Shown here piece by piece: positions 34,313-43,656 of a stretch of DNA of 64,000 nt. This DNA comes from Halomonas sp. HAL1. GTDB lineage: Bacteria > Pseudomonadota > Gammaproteobacteria > Pseudomonadales > Halomonadaceae. The stretch covers positions 3,968,001 to 4,032,000 of the forward strand of contig NZ_CP130610.1 in the NCBI RefSeq assembly GCF_030544485.1, in the 5' to 3' direction. How positions within the stretch are numbered: the stretch's first letter is position 1; every line of letters begins with the position of its first letter. The notes beneath the pieces are model-generated. The model saw only the letters and a program-made list of their open reading frames with translations. It was not told where the DNA came from and did no database searches. Both the position numbers and the translations under genes were made by a program.

Positions 34313-35989
34313 TTATTGATATGGCTGCGCGCATAGCGAACGGTCGAGCACGGCAATAAAACAGGCGCCTCCCAGCTCACTCTCTTCTAGCGTCACCGCG
34401 CCACCATGTTGGCGACAGAGCCTCGCTACCAGCGCCAGGCCTATGCCCTGGTGCTTGCCGGTTTTGGTAGAGAATCCCTCCTGGAAAATCGACTCAGCAA
34501 ACTGGGCAGGTACCCCTGGTCCATTATCTTCCACTTCAATCAGTAGCTGTTCGCCCAAATCAGTAAAAAATAACCGCACTTTGGGCTCTTCACTCTGCCC
34601 ATTCAGCGCGGCGTGACAGGCGTTGTCCAGTAAGTTCCCCACCACGCTCATCATCACCTCTTGACCGGTAGGCGTTAGCGGACAGGAGAGCGAGCTTTGC
34701 TCGTCAATTTCCAGCGCTACGCCAAGCTCCCGCGCGCGGGTGAGTTTACCCAGTAGCGTACCGCTAAGCACGGCGTCAGCCACATTGCGTATTAAAAAGC
34801 TCATTTGCGCCTGGGCACGCTCGGTTTCCTGATGGATCAGCGACAAGGCTTCCTCGGTACGCTGTAACTGCAGTAATCCGGAGATGGTGTAGAGCTTGTT
34901 GGAAAACTCGTGAGCCTGGGCACGCAGCATATCCACGTCACGGCTGGCCTGGGTTAGCGCCTGAGAGAGATCGACTATCTCCCGACGGCTACGGAAGGTG
35001 GCCACCGCCCCTTCGATCTCACCCTCGTGCAGAATCGGCACCCGGTTGACCACCACCGGATGGTCGCCCAACCACATCTCCTGGTCGAACTCCTGCTCGC
35101 CGCGCCGGAGCACTTCCAATAACCGTGAGTTGGGCACAATTTCACGGATAGGTTGCCCCAACAGCACATGCTCGTCATCTAAGTTGAGAAAGCGCCGTGC
35201 TTGCTGGTTGACCAGCGTGATATGTCCTTCACGGTTAACCGCTAAAATGCCCTCGTGAATCGACTGCAAAATGGCCTCTTTTTCCATCGCCAGCCGGGCA
35301 ATCTCATAAGGCTCCAAGCCTAGAATGACCTTTTTGAGGTGCTGCGACAGCCAATAGGCACCAGCGAAGCCCAGGCAGATCATCAGCGCCACTAGTACCC
35401 AGCCAAAGCTGTTGTAGCGCGCCACGTCCATCTCAACGCGATCCATCATGAAACCAACGGATACCAGGCCAATGATATTACCTTCTTCATCCCAGATCGG
35501 CGCTTTGCCACGCATGGCGGTGCCCAGTGACCCGGTCGCCTCAGAGACATAGAACTGGCCATGGATCAGCGCCTGATCGTTATCCCCTCCCACCATGGGT
35601 TGGCCAATTCTTTCTGGTACGGGGTGGGAGTAACGGATGCTCTGGGCGTTGCCTACCACGACATAGCGCGCCCCTGTTTCATGGCGTACTCGCTCTGCCA
35701 GCGGCTGGATAATATAAGCGGGATCAGGGATCTCGAAAGCGTTGATGATTTGGGGCATCGACGCCACTGTTTTGGCCACTGCCAGCGCGCGCTCGCCCAT
35801 CTGCTGGCTAATAATTTCCGCCTTGCGGAGATTGAGATACGTGCCCTGTGCCAGTAGCATGCCCGCCAACAGCAGCCCGACCAGCAGCATTACCTGCAGT
35901 CGAAAGCTGCGTTTGTACCAACTGCGCCTTGCGCGGGTACGGCGCCAGCGCTGCAGGTCGGCCAATGTTCGGGGGCGTGAAACGCTCAT
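34313..35989 (-). CDS. sensor histidine kinase of the CitA/DcuS type
   Basis: The protein has 558 residues from ATG 35989; an ATG at 36019 and a TTG at 36037 are in-frame alternatives. It has an N-terminal membrane helix, a periplasmic sCache-like sensor (ARYVVVGNAQSIRYSHP is the CitA/DcuS ligand-domain pattern), a second helix near 200, a PAS domain, the phospho-acceptor HEFSNKLYTISGLLQL and an HATPase region (NLLDNACHAAL, EDNGPGVP, KTGKHQGIGLALV). Such kinases sense citrate or C4-dicarboxylates. Together with the next gene it forms the two-component system for the tct operon. Confidence 0.93.
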   Translation of the reverse strand: MSVSRPRTLADLQRWRRTRARRSWYKRSFRLQVMLLVGLLLAGMLLAQGTYLNLRKAEIISQQMGERALAVAKTVASMPQIINAFEIPDPAYIIQPLAERVRHETGARYVVVGNAQSIRYSHPVPERIGQPMVGGDNDQALIHGQFYVSEATGSLGTAMRGKAPIWDEEGNIIGLVSVGFMMDRVEMDVARYNSFGWVLVALMICLGFAGAYWLSQHLKKVILGLEPYEIARLAMEKEAILQSIHEGILAVNREGHITLVNQQARRFLNLDDEHVLLGQPIREIVPNSRLLEVLRRGEQEFDQEMWLGDHPVVVNRVPILHEGEIEGAVATFRSRREIVDLSQALTQASRDVDMLRAQAHEFSNKLYTISGLLQLQRTEEALSLIHQETERAQAQMSFLIRNVADAVLSGTLLGKLTRARELGVALEIDEQSSLSCPLTPTGQEVMMSVVGNLLDNACHAALNGQSEEPKVRLFFTDLGEQLLIEVEDNGPGVPAQFAESIFQEGFSTKTGKHQGIGLALVARLCRQHGGAVTLEESELGGACFIAVLDRSLCAQPYQ

Positions 35990-36112
35990 AAAGAGACTCG
36001 GAATGCGTGAACGCACCATTATGGCACGCACCAGCAAACGACGTTAATTGCCAACACTCGTGTCATCGTTCGCTGATATAATACTTCGCTGCTAAAACCA
36101 AGGAGGGATGTA

Positions 36113-36871
36113 GTGGCTATTGTTGTGAGAATCGTTCGATGGATACTCTTGCTGGCCTGCTGGCCCCTGTGGTTAACCGCGGCTTATGCCAACCCGTTCT
36201 ACGCCCCACCGCCTCCTCTGGATGATGCACCCGTGTTTAGCGGCGATGCAGAGCTGGGCTTTACCCACCTTTCGGGCAATACCAATAGCCAAACTCTAAT
36301 TGGTAAAACGCGGCTGACATGGCTGACCGGCAAATTCACCTACTCCTTGCGTGGTGAAGTGCGCAATGTGAGTAAGGATAACGAAACCAGCGCCGAACAG
36401 TACCTGATCGCGGGACGCGAACGCTATGAGCTAGATGGCCCCCACTACCTGTTTGGGTTTGCCCGCTGGGAGAAGGATCGCTTTGCCGGTTACGACCAGC
36501 AGTTGTCAGCGATTGGCGGTTATGGGCGCCAGATTCTTGAGAATGACACCCATACGTTGTCGCTGGAAGCGGGCCCTGGCTATCGTCACGATCGACTGCG
36601 CGATTACGACGATGAGCGCTTGATGGTGACCTACACCGCGCTGGATTACCGCTGGGAATTTTCTGACTACGCCGATATCGAGCAGGAAATGTCCCTTGAG
36701 TATACCGACCAGAACACGACGTCCCGCTCGCTAACGGCGCTCACCGCTAGGCTAAATTCAAAGCTGTCGCTGCGCCTATCCCACGAAATCAAGCACAACT
36801 CGCAGCCGCCCGACGACACCAGCGAACGCACGGACAGTACCACTAGCGCGTCGCTGCTTTATCGCTGGTGA
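36113..36871 (+). CDS. DUF481 outer-membrane beta-barrel protein
   Basis: The protein has 252 residues from GTG 36113 behind AAGGAGGGATG. A signal peptide ends near LTAAYANPF. The mature part is DUF481: GDAELGFTHLSGNTNSQTLI, then alternating beta strands (YLIAGRERYELDGPHYLFGF, LEAGPGYRHDRLRDYDDERL) and a C-terminal aromatic LLYRW that fits outer-membrane insertion. This family (YdiY-like) is salt-induced in some bacteria; its function is not known. It is divergent from the sensor kinase and followed by a terminator. Confidence 0.88.
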   Translation: MAIVVRIVRWILLLACWPLWLTAAYANPFYAPPPPLDDAPVFSGDAELGFTHLSGNTNSQTLIGKTRLTWLTGKFTYSLRGEVRNVSKDNETSAEQYLIAGRERYELDGPHYLFGFARWEKDRFAGYDQQLSAIGGYGRQILENDTHTLSLEAGPGYRHDRLRDYDDERLMVTYTALDYRWEFSDYADIEQEMSLEYTDQNTTSRSLTALTARLNSKLSLRLSHEIKHNSQPPDDTSERTDSTTSASLLYRW

Positions 36872-37173
36872 GCTTGGCGCTGCATGCCACCGCGCCAACA
36901 GTGTGCATTTGCACTCTTAAAACGCACCAAGATAAAACATATTAGACGTTGGTCTATATTGGCGGTATACTATGCACAGTTTCCTGTCCTCGCGCCATTC
37001 ATTGAATGGCGCTTTTTTTTACCTAAAACTTCACTTGGCAAACCGCTACTTCCATTAAGGCCTGCTGTTATTAATGACTCATTTCATTCATAGAAGCGCG
37101 GCGTTAAACAACCTAAAACATTGATTTTATAGGCTTTTCAAACCTACCCCTTGCTCCCCATAAGGTATTTAAC
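36872..37173. other. intergenic region between the DUF481 and BCCT genes
   Basis: This 302-base spacer contains the terminator at 36992-37020 and a single GCACCA half-site near 36923. Beyond that it is A+T-rich with no recognised gene. Confidence 0.5.
36992..37020 (+). terminator. rho-independent terminator before the BCCT gene
   Basis: A 9-bp stem GCGCCATTC / GAATGGCGC with an ATT loop is followed by eight Ts. It lies about 120 bases after the DUF481 stop, so it may end that transcript or act as an attenuator for the BCCT gene. Confidence 0.85.
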
Positions 37174-38727
37174 ATGAACCAACCCAGCCCCAACGCTGAG
37201 GGTTCCCAGCGTTTTTCACTTGGCGATCCCATTGTGCTGATCTTGAGTATCGGCTTTATTGTCGCTTTTCTGGCGCTGTCGTTTTACGACGTAGCGCTGG
37301 TGGCGGATAGCATCAGCGCAGGCTTCGCGTGGACGGCGTTAGTGTTAGGTAGCTACTTCCAGCTACTACTTCTGATGACGTTCTTTATTGCCATCGGTTT
37401 AGCCATGACGCCGGCTGCAAAAGCGAAAATCGGCAATTTAGACGCACCAGAAATGAGCACGTTTAAATGGCTCTCGATCATTTTGTGCACCCTGTTGGCG
37501 GGGGGTGGCGTATTTTTTGCCGCCGGTGAGCCGGTTTATCACTTTGTAGTGACGCCTCCCGCCTTTGATAGCGAAGCAGGTACCGCTGAGGCCGTTTCTG
37601 GTGCGCTAGGCCAATCCTTTATGCACTGGGGTTTTATGGCCTGGGCGGTGCTGGGGTCATTAACCGCAGTGGTTCTCGCGCATGCGCACTACGTAAAGGG
37701 CCAACCGCTGCAACCACGTACGCTACTCTATCCAATATTCGGTGAACGCTTAATGCGTGGTCCACTGGGCGGTTTAGTCGACGCCTGCTGTGTGATTGCG
37801 TTGGTGGCGGGCACGGTGGGGCCCATTGGCTTTCTGGCCACTCAGGTTAGTTTTGGTCTTCATGAGCTGTTTGGCCTGCCGGAAGGCTATACCGGCCAAC
37901 TGATTATTCTGGGCATACTTGCCAGCATCTACGTGCTCTCCTCCATGAGCGGCGTACACAAAGGCATTCAAATACTCAGCCGGTTTAACGTGTTGCTGGC
38001 GTTAGGTATTGGGGCAGTGATTATTGTCTTTGGCCCAACGCTGTTCCTGGTCAATAGCTACGTTTCCGGTATGGGCGCTTATGTCAGCGAATTCTTTACC
38101 ATGGCGACCATGACCGCTGAGACGGCACCAGCGTGGTGGATGCAGTGGTGGACGGTGTTTTTCTTTGCCTGGTTTATCGGCTATGCACCGGTGATGGCCA
38201 TTTTTGTGGCGCGTATTTCACGCGGCCGCAGCATTCGTGAAATGATTGTGGCGGTGGCGATTCTCGCCCCTATCGCCACTACCGTTTGGTTTACCCTGCT
38301 CGGCGGCTCGGGTATCTATTACCAGCTCACTGGCGTGATTGATTTAACCGAAGCACTTAATAACTTTCAGTTTGATGTCGCGACGCTGACCGTCGCCCAG
38401 GCTCTGCCCGGCGGCACCTGGATGGCACTGGCAATTTTAGTGCTGACGACGATTTTCGTAGCCACCACCGGCGACTCAATGAGCTATGCCATTGCCGTGG
38501 TCGGTGCGGGTCATGACAACCCCAGCCCAGTAATGAGAGCCTTCTGGGGCATCGCTATGGCGCTCATGGCGGCGGTACTGCTCTATATGGGTGCCGGTCA
38601 GATTGGCGCGTTGCAGCAGTTTATCGTCATCACCGCCATTCCGGTGTCGTTGATGCTGCTGCCATCGCTCTGGAATGGCCCTCAGGCGGCCTACGCCATG
38701 GCCCGCGAACAGGGCATTATTGAATAG
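37174..38727 (+). CDS. BCCT-family betaine/choline/carnitine transporter
   Basis: The protein has 517 residues with 12 predicted membrane helices. The BCCT signature is present in MQWWTVFFFAWFIGYAPVMA, followed by FVARISRGRSIREM, the conserved loop after helix 8. Earlier ASIYVLSSMSGVHKGIQILS fits helix 6-7. BCCT carriers use sodium or proton gradients to import betaine, carnitine or related osmoprotectants, important in a halophile. The tails are short, unlike osmosensing BetP types, so an osmotic sensor role is less likely. Substrate is not determined. Confidence 0.92.
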   Translation: MNQPSPNAEGSQRFSLGDPIVLILSIGFIVAFLALSFYDVALVADSISAGFAWTALVLGSYFQLLLLMTFFIAIGLAMTPAAKAKIGNLDAPEMSTFKWLSIILCTLLAGGGVFFAAGEPVYHFVVTPPAFDSEAGTAEAVSGALGQSFMHWGFMAWAVLGSLTAVVLAHAHYVKGQPLQPRTLLYPIFGERLMRGPLGGLVDACCVIALVAGTVGPIGFLATQVSFGLHELFGLPEGYTGQLIILGILASIYVLSSMSGVHKGIQILSRFNVLLALGIGAVIIVFGPTLFLVNSYVSGMGAYVSEFFTMATMTAETAPAWWMQWWTVFFFAWFIGYAPVMAIFVARISRGRSIREMIVAVAILAPIATTVWFTLLGGSGIYYQLTGVIDLTEALNNFQFDVATLTVAQALPGGTWMALAILVLTTIFVATTGDSMSYAIAVVGAGHDNPSPVMRAFWGIAMALMAAVLLYMGAGQIGALQQFIVITAIPVSLMLLPSLWNGPQAAYAMAREQGIIE

Positions 38728-38752
38728 GTAAGCCGCTCGGGCCCTGACTGCC

Positions 38753-39574
38753 TTATAACCCTTCCAGTAGGCGCAGAATCATCTGCGGCTGCTGGTTGGC
38801 CTGGGCCAACATAGCGATACCTGCTTGCTGAAGGACCTGTGCGCGAATAAGGTTTGAGACTTCCTGAGCGTAATCGGCATCCTGAATACGCGACCGGGCG
38901 GCGGAGGTATTAACGATACTGTTATTGAGGCCGTCAATAACGCTCTCGAAGCGATTCTGAACGGCGCCCATATAGCTGCGTTGGCGATCTAACCGCTTAA
39001 TTGCCTCATCTACCCTATCAATCGGTTTATCTGTACCGCTGGCATCGTCTAGCACGCTTAAGCCATCCAGCCCCAACCCCTGCAAGTTCATACCTTCAAA
39101 ACGCACCGCAATGCTATCGCCAGCGTTCGCGCCAACCTGAATATTTAACGATTTGGTCTCGTTAAGCAGCCCAATACCGTTGAAATTACTCTGCCCGGCA
39201 ACACGGTCGATCTCCTCCAAGCGTTGATCAATCTCGGCTTGGATAGAGACAAGGTCATCAGAGGAGTTGGTGCCGTTAGCCGCTTGCACGCTGAGTTCGC
39301 GAATGCGCTGCAGGTTATCGTTAATCTGATTGAGCGAGCCTTCCGCCGTTTGCACCATGGAGATGCCGTCATTGGTGTTGCGGATCGCCTGGGTCATGCC
39401 TTTGATTTGTGCCGTCATGCGGTTGGCAATCGCCTGCCCCGCAGGGTCATCTTTAGCACTATTGATACGTAGCCCGGATGAGAGGCGCTGCATAGCGGTC
39501 TGCATGGCTTGCTGACTGCCGCGCAGGTTATTTTGCACGGTAAGCGGCATCAGGTTGGTGTTAAGGCTGAGCAA
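38753..39574 (-). CDS. short flagellin
   Basis: The protein has 273 residues, starting at a TTG at 39574 with GGAGG six bases upstream. The N-terminal D0/D1 region ([20 protein letters not shown], then [19 protein letters not shown]) and the C-terminal D1/D0 ([20 protein letters not shown], ending in [14 protein letters not shown]) are classical flagellin. The variable middle domain is minimal. No other flagellar gene is in the window. A GCCGATAG at 39629-39636 (minus) resembles the sigma-28 -10 box GCCGATAA. It may be an alternative or minor filament subunit. Confidence 0.92.
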   Translation of the reverse strand: MLSLNTNLMPLTVQNNLRGSQQAMQTAMQRLSSGLRINSAKDDPAGQAIANRMTAQIKGMTQAIRNTNDGISMVQTAEGSLNQINDNLQRIRELSVQAANGTNSSDDLVSIQAEIDQRLEEIDRVAGQSNFNGIGLLNETKSLNIQVGANAGDSIAVRFEGMNLQGLGLDGLSVLDDASGTDKPIDRVDEAIKRLDRQRSYMGAVQNRFESVIDGLNNSIVNTSAARSRIQDADYAQEVSNLIRAQVLQQAGIAMLAQANQQPQMILRLLEGL

Positions 39575-39628
39575 CGCACGCCTCCGGAGGAAGTTAGCCG
39601 ACCCAGACGCTGGGAGGCTATAACGTTA

Positions 39629-39636
39629 CTATCGGC
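39629..39636 (-). promoter_or_regulatory. sigma-28-like -10 element of the flagellin gene
   Basis: The minus strand has GCCGATAG, one base from the flagellar sigma-28 -10 consensus, about 55 bases upstream of the flagellin start. A good TAAA -35 at 15-base spacing is not seen, so the call is tentative. Confidence 0.35.
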
Positions 39637-39649
39637 CTAGCCATAAAAA

Positions 39650-40096
39650 TCATGAGCGTTTTACTGCCTCAAGAGTGCGGCCGCTGCTAGCGAGCACTTC
39701 GTCGACCGGCACTTTCACATAGTCATGCTGGTAGTAACCCTCATCCACAACTTCACCATCCCACGCCACCATATCGAGATCCATCGTGCGCGGCCCTGAC
39801 TTAATCGCGCCGCGGACTCGACCCAACCGGTCTTCCACTTCCTTGAGGTAGGCACGAAACGCTGCTTGCTCAAGTGAAGTGCTGACTAATAGTGCGGCAT
39901 TTAAGAAATCAGGCTGCTGCTGATAACCTACCGGTGTTGTGCGTATCGCTTTTGAGCGCGCAAGGAGCTTGCATTCCTGGCTAAGAATCGTCAGCGCCTG
40001 ATCAAAATAGTGCTCAGGGTCGATATTGGACCCCAGGGAGATCAAACATTCATGAAGAGAGACAGCCTGTTCGCTAGGCAATGTCGTGGGGGGCAT
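39650..40096 (-). CDS. folK: 2-amino-4-hydroxy-6-hydroxymethyldihydropteridine diphosphokinase FolK
   Basis: The protein has 148 residues with AGGA before the ATG. It shows the FolK/HPPK pattern: CLISLGSNIDPEHYFDQAL near the start, RTTPVGYQQQPDFLNAALLV, and RGAIKSGPRTMDLDMVAWDG with the DxD magnesium site. It transfers pyrophosphate from ATP to the pterin in folate synthesis. It is a little shorter than E. coli FolK (about 160). It is divergent from a folM-like pterin reductase, a functional pairing. Confidence 0.9.
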   Translation of the reverse strand: MPPTTLPSEQAVSLHECLISLGSNIDPEHYFDQALTILSQECKLLARSKAIRTTPVGYQQQPDFLNAALLVSTSLEQAAFRAYLKEVEDRLGRVRGAIKSGPRTMDLDMVAWDGEVVDEGYYQHDYVKVPVDEVLASSGRTLEAVKRS

Positions 40097-40268
40097 GGCG
40101 ACATCCTATGTTAGTGGCGTTTTCTAGGAAACATGGAACTACCCTATTGTGAGCCAGCTATATAAATACCTCCAGGCCCCGCCATGTTCAAGCTCTGTAT
40201 AAGTTATTGACAAACGCTGCACTCACGCAGAGAGTTTTGCATATCCATAAAACGATAGGGAACGCTTT

Positions 40269-41015
40269 ATGCACCAACAAGCTGCTTTGGTCACCGGCGG
40301 TGCCACTCGTTTGGGCCGATTCTTTTCTGAAGCATTGGCCGATGCGGGGTATGACATTGCACTGCACGTTAATCGCTCCCGCGAGGAGGCTGAAGAGGTC
40401 GCTACCGGAATTCGCGCCAAAGGACGAGAGTGTGAAATATTTCATTGCGATTTTTTAAACGACGACCTAAACGTCTTACTGCAGTCGGCAAAGCAGCGCT
40501 TCCCAGGGCTTAATTTGCTGCTGAATAGCGCTTCCGCCTATGAGCCTGCACCGATTGCCGGGACGGATCTTGCGATGCTGGAAGCTCAGTTCCGAGTCAA
40601 TATGTTTACCCCGCTACTGCTGACGCGCCACTTTGCCGAGGTGGTTCAAGAGGGCCAGGTGATCAATATCATTGATAACAAAGTGGCCTATCATCAATAC
40701 CCGTATGCGGCGTATTTACTGTCGAAAAAGAGCTTAGCGGAGATGACTCGCATGGCGGCGCTTGAGTTCGCCCCGCGTATTCGCATTAATGGCCTTGCCC
40801 CTGGCGTGGTGCTGCCTGCCTCCCAGCGCACCAGCGACTATGTGCAGTGGCGTATTGAAGGCATTCCGCTTAAGCGACAGGGTGATCCTGCCCATCTTGT
40901 ACAGGCTTTGCACTACTTATTGAATAACCCTTTTGTAGCTGGGCAGATTCTGTTTGTCGATGGCGGTGAGTCCATCAATATTGAGGGGCGTCACTCGGAA
41001 AACTATACATTATAA
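40269..41015 (+). CDS. pteridine reductase-like SDR (FolM / PTR1 type)
   Basis: The protein has 248 residues. It is a short-chain dehydrogenase with VTGGATRLGRFFSEALADAG for NADP binding, a VNRSREEAEEV segment and NSASAYEP in place of NNAG. The catalytic Ser is replaced by Asp (VINIIDNKVAYHQ) before YLLSK, as in PTR1 and FolM. FolM reduces dihydromonapterin to tetrahydromonapterin. Divergence from folK supports a pterin role. I prefer FolM or pteridine reductase over a generic dehydrogenase but leave the symbol open. Confidence 0.8.
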   Translation: MHQQAALVTGGATRLGRFFSEALADAGYDIALHVNRSREEAEEVATGIRAKGRECEIFHCDFLNDDLNVLLQSAKQRFPGLNLLLNSASAYEPAPIAGTDLAMLEAQFRVNMFTPLLLTRHFAEVVQEGQVINIIDNKVAYHQYPYAAYLLSKKSLAEMTRMAALEFAPRIRINGLAPGVVLPASQRTSDYVQWRIEGIPLKRQGDPAHLVQALHYLLNNPFVAGQILFVDGGESINIEGRHSENYTL

Positions 41016-41082
41016 GTATGCATTATAAGCCGATGCTTTTTTAAGAAGCGGCAGCCGCTAACAACGGGCGTCGTTAGAACGC

Positions 41083-41110
41083 AGCGAGGCCGCCCTAAGG
41101 CGGCCTCGCT
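41083..41110. terminator. strong hairpin between the pteridine reductase and MscS genes
   Basis: A 12-bp stem AGCGAGGCCGCC / GGCGGCCTCGCT with a CTAA loop separates the convergent genes. There is no T-run, but it is probably a bidirectional terminator or 3' end stabiliser. Confidence 0.65.
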
Positions 41111-41137
41111 TATGCTTACGGTGTTGTCAATCACACC

Positions 41138-43537
41138 CTACCTTTCATCGACGTCATCGTGGTCAGGCTTGAGGTGATCAGGTTCGTGGGTTTGCTGAAC
41201 GCTCTCCTGGCTATCGTTCTGGCTATCACTCTGAACAATGGGCTTCTCTTCCACATCCTTCTCTTTAGCGGTTGACTCCAAGACCCGCACATTGGCAGGT
41301 GGTGTCTTCCCATTTTTGGTCTCACCAAAGTAGAGCGTGGTGTGTGGGAAGGGAATTTCAATACCCGCCTCATCAAAGCGCAATTTCACCAAGCGATTAT
41401 AAGCGCGGCCAACACCCCACTGGTCGCCCGGCGTGGTTTTGATCACCACACGAATGTTCACGGAGCTATCCGCCAGGGCCACCACGCCAGCCACCGTTAG
41501 GTCAGCGAGCAGCTTATTCCCGTGCTCTTCGCTGGCTTTTAGATCTTCAAAGGCCAATTGGAGCTGCTCAATAGCTTCGTCGATGCTCTCGTTATAGCCA
41601 ATACCGTATTCGCCCACATGGTTGCCGTACTCACGCATGTAGTTAGATACGGTATCTACGCTTGAGAACGGCACAATGTGATAAGTGCCAGACAGGTCGC
41701 GGATGCCGACCGAGCGAATGCTGAGCCGTTCGGCGGTACCTGTCACGCCACCTACCGTGACGACATCGCCAGTGTTCATGGCATTTTCTACCTGAATAAA
41801 CACCCCGGTAATAACGTCTTGCACTAGCTTCTGCGCGCCAAAACCAATCGCCAAACCGAGTACACCAGCACCGGCGATCAGCGGGCCGATATTGATGCCG
41901 ATTTCCGACAGCACAATCATGCCGGTAATCGTCACCATGGCGATGGCCAGCGCATTACGGAACAGACTAAGCAGCGTTTTCGCCCGCGCGGAAGGTTCAC
42001 CATAGCCGGTTTCCGGGTTGAGTTTATGCTCAATCAGGCTCGCCAGCCCCAGCCAAACCGCTAGCGCGACAATCAAAATCACCGCGACACCGACCAGTTT
42101 GCCGACCAGATTGGCACCGCGTTCAGAGGCATACCAAGCGGCTAGATCAAACGCGCCCCAGGCGTTCAACACCATCATGATGACCACGATCAGAATGACG
42201 GTACGCAGCACACGCAACGCATTGGGAACGTAGCTATTCAGGCGCTTTTCAAGCAACGGCAGTTTGCGCCGTAGGTCGTCTGACAGCGTGATACGGCGGC
42301 CAATGGTCTGGGTAAGGAAGGACGACACCAGCAGTCCGACCACGATGGCGGCCAAGGACTTCAGGGTGGCAAACATTACAAATGGCAGCGCATCGCCGGG
42401 CCGCGTCAACGTCAGTACAAACACGATTAAGAAGTACAGCAGCGCGAACAGGTGCCAAGTACGAGCAAATAGCTGCAGGGAAACACGGCTGGCGGTTAAG
42501 GTTGATTTTACCGCCATATCATTCAGGTTATTGCGTAGGCGGATGCGGTTCTTAAGCACCACTGCCACGGCATAAATAAACGCCAACAACATGATCAGCG
42601 TGCCGACTGCTTGGCCTAACGAGGCCGCCACATAGAAATTAATCAACGGCACCACGACCATCAGGCCGTAACCTACCATGCCAATCAAACGCGCCAACCA
42701 GCGGTTCCAATAGGACGCTTCCTGGGTCGAAATAGGCAGTAGGCGCAGCCCTTCATAGCGTGAAGAGAACAGCATCCGCACCCCGGCTTTGAGCAACTCG
42801 ATGACCAGGAAGGCATTTAAGAATAGGGAGGCGCGGGTAGATAGCTCACCCGCTTCACCAATCGCAAAGGTAGCTAATAGATTGCCGCCTACGTAGGAAA
42901 CGCTTACCAGCAGTACATCTATCACCGCCGCAATGGCCACACAGGTAATCAAGCGCAACACGGGTGTTAAGTTACTGCCATTCAGCGACCAGCCACTGAT
43001 TTTAGTAAACAGCGGCTTCGCCAAGCGCCTGAAAATCATAAACATCGCAAAGGTCGCGACAATCACCAGGCCCAGATTAATCGCCGCACTGGTGAACGCG
43101 GCCATGTCAAAGACACTATCGGCTTCTTGACCAGCGAACAGCCCGCCTACAATGCCAACCACTTGCTCAAACTGCCCGCCCACGTCGCTAACCACACGAC
43201 TGGTGAGTTCGGCTAGCTGGCGCGGCAACGAGACATCCTCCGGCGCTATCTCACTGCCTTGAGCGGCAGCTTCTGGCGAAAGCTCGGTGGCAATCCCTTC
43301 GGGCAGCGCCGAGGCTTGATTGCGCAACATCTCAATCAACTCTTGTCGCGACTGCTCATCTTCCAATAAATTGGCCAGCGCCTCGTAAGATGTCGGTACC
43401 GAGGCTTCTGATGATGCCGTGCCTTCGGCGCTGGCCGATTCACTCGGCGTGCTCTGTGCCATTGCTGGCGTGACCAATATGGCAATCATTGCCAACAGCC
43501 AGACACCTAGCCAGGGTAGTAAACGAAGTGGCTTCAC
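41138..43537 (-). CDS. large MscS-family mechanosensitive channel
   Basis: The protein has 799 residues. A signal peptide (ending near VTPAMAQ) is followed by a periplasmic Ser/Glu-rich part to about 130, then about ten membrane helices and the MscS core. The pore helix and beta domain are in LGLAIGFGAQKLVQDVITGV, FIQVENAMNTGDVVTVGGV and IVPFSSVDTVSNYMREYG. A long charged C-terminal tail (KEKDVEEKPIVQSDSQNDSQ) is unusual. It would release solutes on hypo-osmotic shock. It is larger than MscS (286) and smaller than MscK (about 1100). Confidence 0.9.
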   Translation of the reverse strand: MKPLRLLPWLGVWLLAMIAILVTPAMAQSTPSESASAEGTASSEASVPTSYEALANLLEDEQSRQELIEMLRNQASALPEGIATELSPEAAAQGSEIAPEDVSLPRQLAELTSRVVSDVGGQFEQVVGIVGGLFAGQEADSVFDMAAFTSAAINLGLVIVATFAMFMIFRRLAKPLFTKISGWSLNGSNLTPVLRLITCVAIAAVIDVLLVSVSYVGGNLLATFAIGEAGELSTRASLFLNAFLVIELLKAGVRMLFSSRYEGLRLLPISTQEASYWNRWLARLIGMVGYGLMVVVPLINFYVAASLGQAVGTLIMLLAFIYAVAVVLKNRIRLRNNLNDMAVKSTLTASRVSLQLFARTWHLFALLYFLIVFVLTLTRPGDALPFVMFATLKSLAAIVVGLLVSSFLTQTIGRRITLSDDLRRKLPLLEKRLNSYVPNALRVLRTVILIVVIMMVLNAWGAFDLAAWYASERGANLVGKLVGVAVILIVALAVWLGLASLIEHKLNPETGYGEPSARAKTLLSLFRNALAIAMVTITGMIVLSEIGINIGPLIAGAGVLGLAIGFGAQKLVQDVITGVFIQVENAMNTGDVVTVGGVTGTAERLSIRSVGIRDLSGTYHIVPFSSVDTVSNYMREYGNHVGEYGIGYNESIDEAIEQLQLAFEDLKASEEHGNKLLADLTVAGVVALADSSVNIRVVIKTTPGDQWGVGRAYNRLVKLRFDEAGIEIPFPHTTLYFGETKNGKTPPANVRVLESTAKEKDVEEKPIVQSDSQNDSQESVQQTHEPDHLKPDHDDVDER

Positions 43538-43656
43538 ACCTTAACCTCCTTTTGGGTGAGTGTTCTTTTCAATCTAACGGCTGCTTACACTCTACACTGC
43601 CTGTGCAGCTTGTTAAAAAGTTGTACAGGGTAACATGCCTTAATTAATAAGACGTT

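Noticed and set aside
36960..36976. Sigma-54-like TGGCGG...TATGCA before the BCCT gene
   Set aside because: The spacing between GG and GC is one base too long, and a strong terminator lies between it and the gene.
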